DNA of 64,000 bases from Amoebophrya sp. A120. Lineage: Eukaryota > Sar > Dinophyceae > Syndiniales > Amoebophryaceae. Made by a program: the position numbers and the translations under genes. Shown in pieces: positions 1 to 10,100 of the stretch. Under the pieces are notes generated by a model. The model worked only from the letters and a program-made list of their open reading frames with translations, did no database searches and had not been told where the DNA came from. How positions within the stretch are numbered: position 1 is the stretch's first letter; every line of letters starts with the position of its first letter. The stretch spans positions 1,576,438 through 1,640,437 of the forward strand of contig CAJINV010000005.1 of NCBI GenBank assembly GCA_905178155.1, given 5' to 3'.

Positions 1-1170
1 GAACGGGGTTGTGTGGAAAACACACGCTCCGCCAAGCACTTCCCCAAAACTGGGCTGGATCGCGTCCTTGCACGAACTCGGGTTCGCTCTTCCCATGTCG
101 CAAATTTCCTGTGGATCCACCACGTCTTCGTCTTCTCCACCGCCTGGGCTTGGTGTGGTGGCCAGCACGACTTCAGACACCGCGTCCATCACATCCAGGA
201 TCGTCTGGGAGGGGGCGTACTGAAAGTTGCATGGTGGCATTCCTCCCGCAAATAAGACTGCATTCCAAATGCACTTCGCGCGTCCTTCGGCGGCCGCTTC
301 AGTGTCTGGGTCCAGGTCACCGCGAGGAATCACCGCACTTTCGCAGCTGGCTTGGTCGGAAACCCGGCTGGCGTCCGCACAGTAGGTTTGGCCCTTCTCG
401 TAAATTTGCTGAATGTAAAGGGCTTGTACAGGCGTGGAGTCGGACACGGGCAAAGAGTGTTGCGCACGAATCTGGGCCGCCAAATCGTTCAGCGAATTGA
501 TGAGAAATGCAGGAGCAGTGTAGTCGAAGTTGCAAGTCGGAACTTGATCGTGATCTGCATCCTGAAGAAGATCCCACCGGCAATTGGCGCGCCCCTCGTC
601 AACGGCGTGGTCGGAATCGTTACCGAGCACATCCGCCGGAATTTGGGCGGAATTACAAGCCGTGGCATCTCCCTGGTCGAAGCCGGCGCAGTAGGCCTGG
701 CCGTTCTGCTCAATGTCGAGGATGTCCGAAAGCAAACCAAAATGTAGATATTCGGGCGAAGGCATGTCGTCGACTTTTTGTGTTCTTCCAGCCTTGTCGT
801 GCACGGTGTTCTTTGATACCATCGACGCAATCTTTTCTGTTTGTGTTTGTGTTTTTATCATTTTCCGCCGCTGCTGCAAGAACGTTTTCTCCGTCCTGGA
901 ACTTCTCATCTGCACCCCTGAAGTTGTTTTTGCCGTAGTAGAACTGGCGAAGAGGTGTTGTTCTTTCAATTGCCCTCGAAGCAGGGCCGCGGAAACGAAC
1001 GGAAAAAACGAGTGGTAATTGTCGTGGTTGTAGTCCTCCCCTGGCATCGGTAACAAGGAGGACAATTCGTAGGCTGTTACGGACAATCGCAGCATCCCCT
1101 TCCTCGTCAGGGATGAACCGGGCAGCAGCGACGTGCTGTCGCTGCGGCGAACCGCCTGCGACTCACTCAT
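1..1170 (-). CDS. Cys-rich repeat protein, partial (C-terminus beyond left edge)
   Basis: An open minus-strand frame runs from an ATG at 1170 to base 1, 390 codons without a stop, with an in-frame TAA shortly upstream of the ATG. The first 130 or so residues are Ser/Lys/Arg-rich and show no signal peptide. Two clear repeat units (about residues 150-210 and 255-315) and a third partial one (about 350-390) follow. Each unit has the pattern G-Q-x-Y-C-A, a second Cys about 9-10 residues on, then E-G-R-A-x-C-x-W and finally P-x-C-N-F-x-Y, so four cysteines per unit. I do not recognise the family. The spacing suggests a small disulfide-bonded module, which would point to an extracellular or luminal role, but the N-terminus gives no targeting signal; an upstream exon with one cannot be excluded. 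Confidence 0.75.
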   Translation of the reverse strand, partial: MSESQAVRRSDSTSLLPGSSLTRKGMLRLSVTAYELSSLLPMPGEDYNHDNYHSFFPFVSAALLRGQLKEQHLFASSTTAKTTSGVQMRSSRTEKTFLQQRRKMIKTQTQTEKIASMVSKNTVHDKAGRTQKVDDMPSPEYLHFGLLSDILDIEQNGQAYCAGFDQGDATACNSAQIPADVLGNDSDHAVDEGRANCRWDLLQDADHDQVPTCNFDYTAPAFLINSLNDLAAQIRAQHSLPVSDSTPVQALYIQQIYEKGQTYCADASRVSDQASCESAVIPRGDLDPDTEAAAEGRAKCIWNAVLFAGGMPPCNFQYAPSQTILDVMDAVSEVVLATTPSPGGGEDEDVVDPQEICDMGRANPSSCKDAIQPSFGEVLGGACVFHTTPF

Positions 1171-2269
1171 TCTTCTACTTCTTCGGTTTTTTGGTGATAG
1201 AGTAAAGATTTGTGAAGATTAAGATGTTGAGATGAAACTCAAACTCTTTCGTGGTCAAACCAACGAAAGAACAAGAGTGGTATGCAATACGGTTATTTTT
1301 ACTGCGGTTCTTCAGGATGAACGGTGACTGAGTGTTGTCGTGGAGGTCTTCCACCAACGAAAATCAGTATCCTGGAGCGGGTTTTCGTGAAGGAAACGGA
1401 GATCGATGTGCTTGTTGTGGTTGTTCATGTTCTAAGTACTTCTAAATTTAACACGAGTCCGAGTGTAATGCTCAGTCACAGAAGAAATTTTTTTTTAAAA
1501 ATCTTCTACCCTGTAATGACGAAAAAGCAAAACGAGCTTGTAGAAGAAGTGGCGCCAACATCACCGTAGAAGAAGATGAACGTGGTCTACGTCAGTACAG
1601 CTACAGCAGTGCTTGTGCACGATGAAAGCCAGAATCAAACTTCATCGATGCTGGAAGACATCGTGGAGTCGTTGTTTTTGGACGAGGACGACGGGACGAC
1701 ACGAACGTGATGAACGACAAGGAGTTATGGCAATGCAACAAACTTGTTCTACAGCACAACTTTTTACACCTTGCGACCTGTTCAAGACGATGTTGTTCCG
1801 ATTCCGTGTAAAAAGTGCATTGACGAAGCGCCACCTCTGTTGTAGCGAAGAACGACATGGTAGCGCATCGGCTTGAATACAATGCAAACGAATGATTTAG
1901 ATTTACGAACAAAGCTGATTCTGCTGCTGCTGCTGCTTCTGCATCGCTGACACAACAGCAACCACAACGGATGTTAATGTTGCAGAAAATATTCGAAGAT
2001 GTTGCTAAAGCTCATCATACAGGTGACTTATGTTCTCCTCGTGAAGCAGCTACACCGACATCCTCTGTAGTCTACCCACGGATCCAGGGGACCATCAATA
2101 TCATGCTGGGCATGCTAACGTGACGCCGACTCGGCTACGGCTCTCGTTCCTGCTCATGATCTCAACTGAAATTCATCAGATACCGATGAAAGACGGTGAT
2201 AGTACAAGGAGCACACTATCTATCCCTCTCAGCAAGTCTCTAACTTCTCTATTTTCTGTTTCAGTTTCA
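1171..2269. other. intergenic, no gene seen
   Basis: Short ORFs occur on both strands here but none shows conserved motifs or plausible composition. A short CTG-type run lies near 1921-1940. It separates the start of the Cys-rich gene from the stop of the ABC transporter. Confidence 0.5.
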
Positions 2270-5200
2270 TCATGACATGGGTATCAACAGGGCCGTCTCT
2301 TCGTCGTCGTTTTCGTGTGTCGCCCGGCCTTCCTGTTCCAATCTGCTTCTCTGTCGGGTGTCGCAACAGAAGCAGCCACAGGACATGCACAACGCCCGAC
2401 AGCTGCAGTTCACGGTGTACCGAAAGTGGTGGATCGCGAAAGCCAAGAGGAAATACCCGATGACCAGCGACATCTGCACAAGGAGAATCCACGAGATCGT
2501 CCAGGAATTCACCTCCAGATTGTACCTGGACCGCAGCAAGTCCTGCGTTCCTTGGATCAAAACGAAGGGCTTCCCGCCGTTGAAACTGGTTTCGTCCAGC
2601 CCGACAAACAGGTCCGCCGGCACGTCGGAATTCTGCACTTCGCGGCAGGAGATGAAGTGCTTCCGATAGTCAGGTCCGATTTCCTCCGGTTTCAGGGGGA
2701 GGTAGTAGCAGAACTGAGGAAACCGGGCTTGCGTTTCCTCGACCGGATTCAGTTCCAGTAAATCGAAGTCCTTCCAGGCCCACACCAGGAGGAATTTCGA
2801 GGCCCAATTATACACCGAGATATCCTGCAGCCACCGAATCCAGGGCGGGATACTCAACCCCGGAGCGAATGCGGGCATCAGAGCGTAGACGGGAAAAATC
2901 ACCACGGCGACAATGAAGCCGACCAACCTCGGATCCGTCGTCAAGTATGCATTGACAGATTTGCACCGCCGAGGATGTTGAAGTTGAAGTTGATGCACAA
3001 ATCTTTGTAAATCCAAATCCAAAATTGTAAATTATGACAACACCGACGATCATTTGACTTTTGCCGGTGGTGGTTTTGGATGCAAAGCAATTACAGGTAC
3101 AGGTACAACTTAGTTCAACGCTGCAACTACATGATCTTTTGCCGCGCATACCAGCGTTCCGAGAAACATGCCGAAGGACTGGGCCGCGATCTGGTTCATC
3201 GCAAGAATTGCCAGCAACGTGAAAAACTTTCGGACCACAACGTGCGCCAGCGGCGGTTGCGATGCGGCGTCAACTGCTACAAACTCCTCGAACGAGTAGG
3301 AAGTTCGGTTCTCCGTTAAGTCGTGGGGAAAGAAGCCGATCGTGAAAAACACAACCAAAGAGTAGTACAGTCGAACAACAGTGTTCCGGTCCTCCGGGCG
3401 ACAAACCACGCGGACAACCGATACAGTTTTTTCACGCCGTACTCCCGCTCCACCTGCCCGGTGAGCAGAATCACGGCGTAGATGTAGCGGTAGGTCTCCT
3501 GAATCATGGGCAAAGACAAAAACAGGTTCAGCCCGGCCTGGCGCGCCCCCTGCGAGTCCGGGAGCGTGCCCACCCGCCAGTAGATCACCGACATAATGAG
3601 CAAAAGAATGGACGTCCCGATGATCCAGATCCGCATTTCGATCGGGTTCCGCCACCGGTCCATGAAATTTCGGCTGTACAAGGCGGAAAACTCCGTGCAC
3701 CAACTCGCGCGCGGGTACTTCTCCAGTGGTTCGAACTTCGACGCAGTACTTCTTGTCGTGCTAGCAGCTTCAGATGAATAAGTTGACGTGCCCACAGCGG
3801 CCGCAATCGTTTGTTCTTGGTGTGAGCGCACTCCTGAAGTTGTGGCAGAAGTTGTACTTCCTCTACTAGCCGTGCCAGTTAGCCTACTTTTCATATTCTG
3901 CTCATTCTCTACTCTGGTGCTGGCCGCACGAGTATCATTGTAAGCGAGGATCTTTTCGACACACTTCTCATTGCTGATCGTGTCCAGAATGAATTCGGGT
4001 GCACTGTATCCGACTTTGCACTTCTTGACCAGAACCCCGAGCGCCTGCTCCAAGCTGGCCACGGCCTCGCTGCCCTTCCCGGAGTACACTACCCGGCCTC
4101 GCGCCAGAAACATAACATCCGTGAACCAGCTGTAGAGCAAGCACGAAGGCTGGTGTACCGTGAAGATAATCGTGGTTTTTTTCCTTCTTTGGAACGGCGA
4201 TGAAGCAGAAGAGTTTACGTTCGCGTTCTGCGTCTGCTCGTCGCTCGTGTAGTTATAATTTTTTGGTGTAGTAGTTCCCGTCTGAAACTTCCGACGCTGA
4301 TCTTTGTTGGCGAGGATTCTTGTTTTCCGCATCTTCATCGCCTCCTGTTCTTCCATTTCCAGAAACCACTTGGCGTCCAAACTCTTGCCCATACTAGTCG
4401 CCCGCCGGTTGCGCAGCTGATAGGAATTTCGGTGATCATGATACTGCATATCGCGCGGCGCGGGAGCTGCACCAGCTGCAGCACTGGCGTCTATCTGCAC
4501 GCCTGCAGCAGTTGCAGTGTCAGACTCATTCTGTACATCGCTTATTATGTCGGCTTCTGCGCCATCTGCTCGAAAGGAAAAATGTGACTCGTGAAAGAGC
4601 CTCTCGTCCTCGTAGTTATCACGGCCTATCTCAGGATCATTTGCCTCGTCTTCCCCAAAACCTAAAAAATCATCTCCCGCAGCTGCATAGAAGCCCTGCT
4701 CTCCTGAAGCTGCCCATGATCCTTGCAGATTGTCCTCTGGCAAGGAGCCGTGTTCGTAGATGTTTGTCGTCACGTCTTTCACGTGGCACGGATCAAACAA
4801 AACCGACATGACTTCCCGTGCCATGGTACTGTCCAGCATGGAGGTTGGTTCATCGAGGAACAGAATATCCGGCTCGTGTAACAACTCCTCCGCAATGGAA
4901 ACCCGCTTCTTCTCCCCGCCGGAAAGCGACAGCACGCGGGTGTTTCTCCTGTGGTTTAGTTTTAACCGCTCCATCACGTAGAGCACGCGGCTTTCCTTCT
5001 CCTCGTCCGGAACATCGTGCAAGCAAAGTTTCGCGTGGAACATCAAATGCTCACACACGGTCAAACTACTCGAAAACACGTCCAACTGCTCCACAATTCC
5101 CATACGCCGAACGTTCTTCGACATCGCGTGCAACTCAACCGGCGTCCAATCCTCAAACGTGTCAATCCCGCCGAGTTTGAAGGCAGACGAACGCCGCTTG

Positions 5201-5592
5201 GAGGTCTGTTTGCGGCTAGAAGATGACCGGGAGGCCGAAATTCTACTACTGGTGGAGGTGTCGTCGTGGTCATTGTCTGTGACTTTGTGCTTACCCTCGA
5301 CTATCTCCTCTCCCGTCCTGCTTGGGTGCTGCACTGCGCTGGCCGGCGTCGAAGCGCTGGACGGGGACGAGACCCGGATCTCTCCCGACGCATCCACATT
5401 GTTCAACTTTTTGAACAGACCGGAGAGAATCGAGATCAAGGTGGTTTTCCCGCTTCCACTTGGGCCCATAATCGCCAGCGTCTCCCCCGCCCGCACCTGG
5501 CCGGAGGCATTTTTCAGGCAAAAATGCGGCTCCGTGTCGTGTCGTGGCCCTTTCAGGGAGACGGTCAGGTTGCGCCACTCTAGGGTGGCCAT
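2270..5592 (-). CDS. ABCG-type half-transporter (with apparent frameshift)
   Basis: ATP-driven membrane transporter of the ABCG/White layout, nucleotide-binding domain first and membrane domain second; substrate unknown. From the ATG at 5592: Walker A GPSGSGKT at residues 43-50, signature LSGGEKKR and Walker B ILFLDEPT around residues 215-250, and the H-loop HQPS around 475-480. Between the D-loop and the H-loop sits an unusual acidic, Ser-rich insertion of about 200 residues. Membrane segments begin with IWIIGTSILLLIMSVIYW. Near 3360-3390 the frame must shift (-1 or +2) to go from RRTGTLLFD to LYYSLVVFFTIGFF, the expected next transmembrane segment; this is a sequencing indel, a tiny intron or a real lesion. 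An intron lies at roughly 2960-3125, and the last exon (DPRLVGFIVAVVIFPVY onward) carries the C-terminal membrane segments and a Cys-rich tail. Family is confident; intact function is less so. Confidence 0.85.
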
Positions 5593-6300
5593 AATATTAA
5601 TGGTCTAGAAAAAATGGTCGTAGCAACTAGAGCGAGGAGCTCCGCGGAGGAAGGTAGCTGACTGAGCTACATGCTCAATGTGAATATAAATATTCGTTGT
5701 TGGATAAGAAGAGCAGCCCTTCCTTGAAGAAAAGTATAAGTAACTTTTTTAAACTCTACATTTCTAAGTAACACTATAAGGGACAAATCATATGGCTACG
5801 AAGTTGTTTTGTTTGTTTGTTTGTTCTCATGCGGGAAGGTGGGACCGCGTTTACACACCTTTTTTCTCTAGCGCTATTTCAAGAAAAATCTCTGCTTCGA
5901 AAGCCTGTGAAAAAAGACAACAACTAAAACCACTTTTCCTACAACCATTGAAAAAAGACAAATAACTCTTTCTCTGACTATTTCTGCTTGCTATTGAGCG
6001 ATTAGATTTACACTGCTTTTGCTCGAAAATGGAGGATCAAGATTGCTACGATGCTTTGATCGTTTGCTTCTGCTGTACTTCTGAACTGGAAAGTCTTAAA
6101 GTCTAAAGCTTCGAGTGACAACTACAAGTGTTGTCGCTGGGGAAATAGTGAAGTTTGAAAGTTAAGAGTTTGTATACAAAGTTTCTGCCTGGGTTTGAAC
6201 TACTACAAGTTTTTCCGAAAGTTTCTGATGTGTCGATTTTAAAGTCGTGCTCTGATTACAAGTTCTTCTTACAGTTACGTTTAAATTTATTCTTTCCCAC
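5593..6300. other. AT-rich intergenic spacer
   Basis: No credible gene. A short TTTG-type microsatellite lies at about 5802-5824. Base composition changes abruptly to GC-rich near 6300, where the retroelement block begins. Confidence 0.5.
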
Positions 6301-6558
6301 TCCACGCGCCACATCACGTCACTCCACCACCCCTTGTCTCCGCGTCTCTTCGGTCGTTTTCGATCAGCGCTGGTTGGTGCCACCGGCGGGCATGCGAAGA
6401 CCCTCCACGGGCAACTACCGGGGACGAGTCAGCTCTGGGCCCACATACCTGTGGGTTGTATGTGAGCGGGGGCAGGCCGGGCAGAGGAAATCAACATGCA
6501 GGAGCTCGCTAGTATCATCGTATCATCCCTAAACCAACACCAACATGATGATGGGAGT

Positions 6559-6589
6559 CGGAACGCATAACAGAGTACCTGAAGGGTGC
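6559..6589. repeat. 31-bp direct repeat, copy 1
   Basis: Identical over 31 bp to 6905-6935. It lies in the GC-rich region downstream of ORF2 of the retroelement and may be an internal duplication of its 3' region. Confidence 0.85.
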
Positions 6590-6904
6590 ATCCCTCCCCG
6601 CCCGCAGGGGAAAGATGCAACCCGATCCCGTGTGTATTGCATGCGTGGGCTTCCCCTGTCGGGATTGTAGATGGGGGGCGCTGGCAAGTCTGGATTGGTG
6701 TGCGCGTCATGTGTGGAGTAGGGCTTGTGGACCGGAGCGTCTTGTTGTTATCAACGGGAACGGGATGTGCAGCAGGGCGTGGCACGCGGGGCAGCGGTCG
6801 TGGGTGGGGAAACCTGCGTTGTAGCGGCAGGGGAGGAGCAGAAGCGGGGCCACATGATCATATTGAAACTTTGAACCACTACGACAGCATGGCGGAAAAT
6901 GTAG

Positions 6905-6935
6905 CGGAACGCATAACAGAGTACCTGAAGGGTGC
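6905..6935. repeat. 31-bp direct repeat, copy 2
   Basis: Second identical copy of the 31-bp unit at 6559-6589, start-to-start distance 346 bp. Confidence 0.85.
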
Positions 6936-7166
6936 GCCCCCTTCAATGCCTCCGAGAAGGAGGGCGCAGCCCTGCTCCGAAATTTCGCGCTTGGTGTAGG
7001 AGCGTAGTATCCGGCTCGTTCTCCGTCGGCATCCGCTAGTACTCGAAATCACCACCGCAGCAGACGTTTAGGCGTTTCTGCAGGGTGGGTCACTGACTAT
7101 TTTACTTGCAGCGCCAGCGGGTCGGTGGTGGTCGGAAGTTGTCTTGTGTTTTGCTGCTGCTGTGTG

Positions 7167-10100
7167 CTACGCCTCCGCGCAGTCTGACCGGCCTCCTGCC
7201 CAGCAGAGGTGCCGCACCGCCGGGAACGGGCCCACGAGGGGCGTGAGGAGTTCGTTGGCCTGCGTTAGCGCGCGGGCTGTGCCGCTCCATTTCTTTTTGC
7301 ACTCTTCTAAACCTTGCACCCCCGAGGCTTCGAAGAATGGGCGGGTCACGGGGCAGGATTGGACGAAGTGCGCTGTTGTTGCGCACGGTGCCCCGCACAG
7401 GGCGCACGGCATGTCTTCCCCCGATGCCTCCGCGGCCAGCAGGCCGAAGCGGAGTGCGTAGTACAGTGCTTGGCCGGTTCGCTCCACTCCGTCCGCGGTG
7501 AGGTCCTGGCCCCACCCCCCTGTTGCTGCCAGGGTGGTCGCGGTTTTGCTTCGGGTTTCTGCTTGGTGTTGCCTGTCCTCCAGGTCTTGGCGCAGTGCGT
7601 TCCGCACCACTCTCTTGGCCTCGGTTTTGAACTGGCGGTGCGTGATTGGTTCCCCTTCTTCTTGCAGGTCTGGCTCGTTGGCGTACCCTGCAAGGTGGTC
7701 GGCCACCACGTTCCCCGCAATTCCTGTGTGGCCCGGCACGTATCGGACTACCAGTTTCCTGCAGGACGCGAGCGCGTCGCGTGTCGCGGTGTAGAGCTCC
7801 GTGTCCAGGTCGTCCCGCAGCCGCGGGTTGAGCAGTGCGCGCACATTGGACTGGCTGTCGGTGCAGATGGTGGCGCACTCTGTTCGCAGTGCTTTGGTTG
7901 CCACCCCCCGAAGGGCTGCGATCAGCGCCATGCGCTCGGTCTCAAACGAGTCCGTATGCACTCCCACTGGCCAGGCCGCCCCTCCTTGGATGCCGAAGCC
8001 ATGGACGAAGACTCCGGCCGCCCCTTGGAACTCTCGCACTGAGCCGTCACAATAGAACACCAGGTCCGAGGATTGGAGTGTGTCCACCAGCGATGGCACC
8101 CCCTCGTTCTGCCAGACGGCGCGAAACCGGCCCTGTTCCTCCGCCTCGTGGAGGAGGCTGGCGCCGACGCCCGGCAGGGCCCCGGTTTCGGGTAGGACTG
8201 TGGCCGCCGCCGCGTTTGAAGCCTCGATGACCCCCAGCGCCGTCGTCAGCCAATCCGCTTCGGTGCTTTCCGCGATTTGCCTAAGCCCATCCGCCTGGGG
8301 CCGGGCGAACGCTCTCGCTGCCAGTGCTACGGCCTCGACTTTGTACAGTGCCTCCAGCGGCAAAAGCCCCGCGGTCATCAGCGCGCAGCTGCGGTTGACC
8401 CGCCGGAACTTGGGAAACCCGAGGATCTCCGTCGCCCCCTCCAGCTGCACGCTGTTGAGCGCCGCCTTTTCCTTCGCGCCGAGGCCGTGCCAATATGTCG
8501 GCAGGCCATAGGCCAGCACGCTCTCGACGAACAGCTGGTAGAACATCCTCACGGATTTGGTTCCTGCGTGCATGGATCTGCTGAGGATCCGCACGGCAGC
8601 CATTCGCTTGGTGATTGTTTCGCTGATCACCTGGTAGTGCTTGCTGAAGGTAAGCCGCCGGTCGAACCACACTCCCAGGAATCTGGGGCAGGCCTCATAG
8701 ACCAGTGGTTCGCCGGAGCCGGTAAGGGATAACTCGTCGAGTTCGCACGCAAACTCCGTCTGGAAGACGGTATACGCGCACTTCCCGGGGGACAGCTCCA
8801 TGTTGCTCGCCTTGCAGAAGTCTGCGACGATGTCGAGCGCGCGCTGTAACTGTGCCTGAGCTTCGCTCTTCGTGCTTTCTTCGTACTCACAGGTCAGCGC
8901 GAGGTCATCCACGTAGGCCAGCACCTGCACCTTCGGGCACCGCTCTGCCAGTTCCTGGAGTAACACGTCTACAAAACTACACCAGACGAACGGCCCGAGG
9001 CACGTGCCCTGGGGGACCCCTTGGCGGAGTGGCACCGCTTGCGACACTTCTTCGTTGAAGCGCACTACCCTCGACCGCCCGGTTACAAAGGAGCGAACCC
9101 ACCGCGTGAGCAGCAGAAACTCCTGTTTTCTCGCCGCGTTTTTGAACTCTGCGCTCCTGCGTAGCAACCCATTGAGGAACAACGGGATCGGCACCCTTTC
9201 GAATGCGGAGCTCAAGTCCAAGAAGCACGCTGCGCGCCTCTTGCCCTTCCGCAGTGAGTCGGCGGCTGCCGCCGCCAGGGTCGCCGTGTGGTCGGTCGCG
9301 CTCCTCCCCGGGGTGTCCCCGTACTGGTTCCGTGCGTACAGGGATAGGCCCTCGGCCTGGAACACTGCCCGCAGCCTTCGGAGCGCCGCTCGTTCCCACA
9401 CTTTTGCGAGGCAGGATGTTAGTGCGACTGGCCTCAGCGACTTGGGTAAGTCCCCGGGGCGCCCGGGTTTTGGCACCGGCACGCACACTTCCAGGCGCAA
9501 CGCTTCGGGCGTGACGCCTTCCGTGATGCCCTGTGAAAACGTGTCCCGCAGCAGCTTCTTGCCGTCCTGTGTGAAGTTCTTCAACATCGCGCCCAGGATG
9601 TCGTCCGGCCCCGCGGCCCCCGCTGGTTTTTGTCCCCGTAATGCGAACTCCACGTCGTCCAGGTCCAGCCTCATCGGCGTGCCCGGTGAGAGCTCTGTCG
9701 CGAGGGTGTTGCTGTACTTTGCCCACGCCCCTTGCTCTGAAGCTGGGTCGAGAGCTGGGTGGGAGCCGTAGAAGTGCGCGAGCACACACGCGAGCTTCTT
9801 GAACGCGTAGCCGCCCGCGTAGCGCAGCGCGCCGGTGTGCTGTTTCGGTGGGGGCCGCCCCTCCAGCTCGCGCAGGAGCTTGAAGGCGCCGCTTGTGCTC
9901 TGCTCCGCTTCCGCGAGTTTATCCGCGAAGCGTTCGTCCTGTCTGCTGTACTCCGCCTGCGCGACCCTTTTTGTGGCTTGTCGTAGCGCGGTGCGCCACA
10001 ACAGCTTCTGTCCCGGCGGGCAGAGTGCTAACCTGCGCATGCACTCTCCTCGCTCTCTCAAGGCGAGGTCTAGCTCCGTGCCCACGCCGGGCGCCGACCC

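Noticed and set aside
352-747. 131-residue plus-strand ORF
   Set aside because: Antisense of the Cys-rich repeat gene, which is open for 390 codons and shows internal repeats at protein level.
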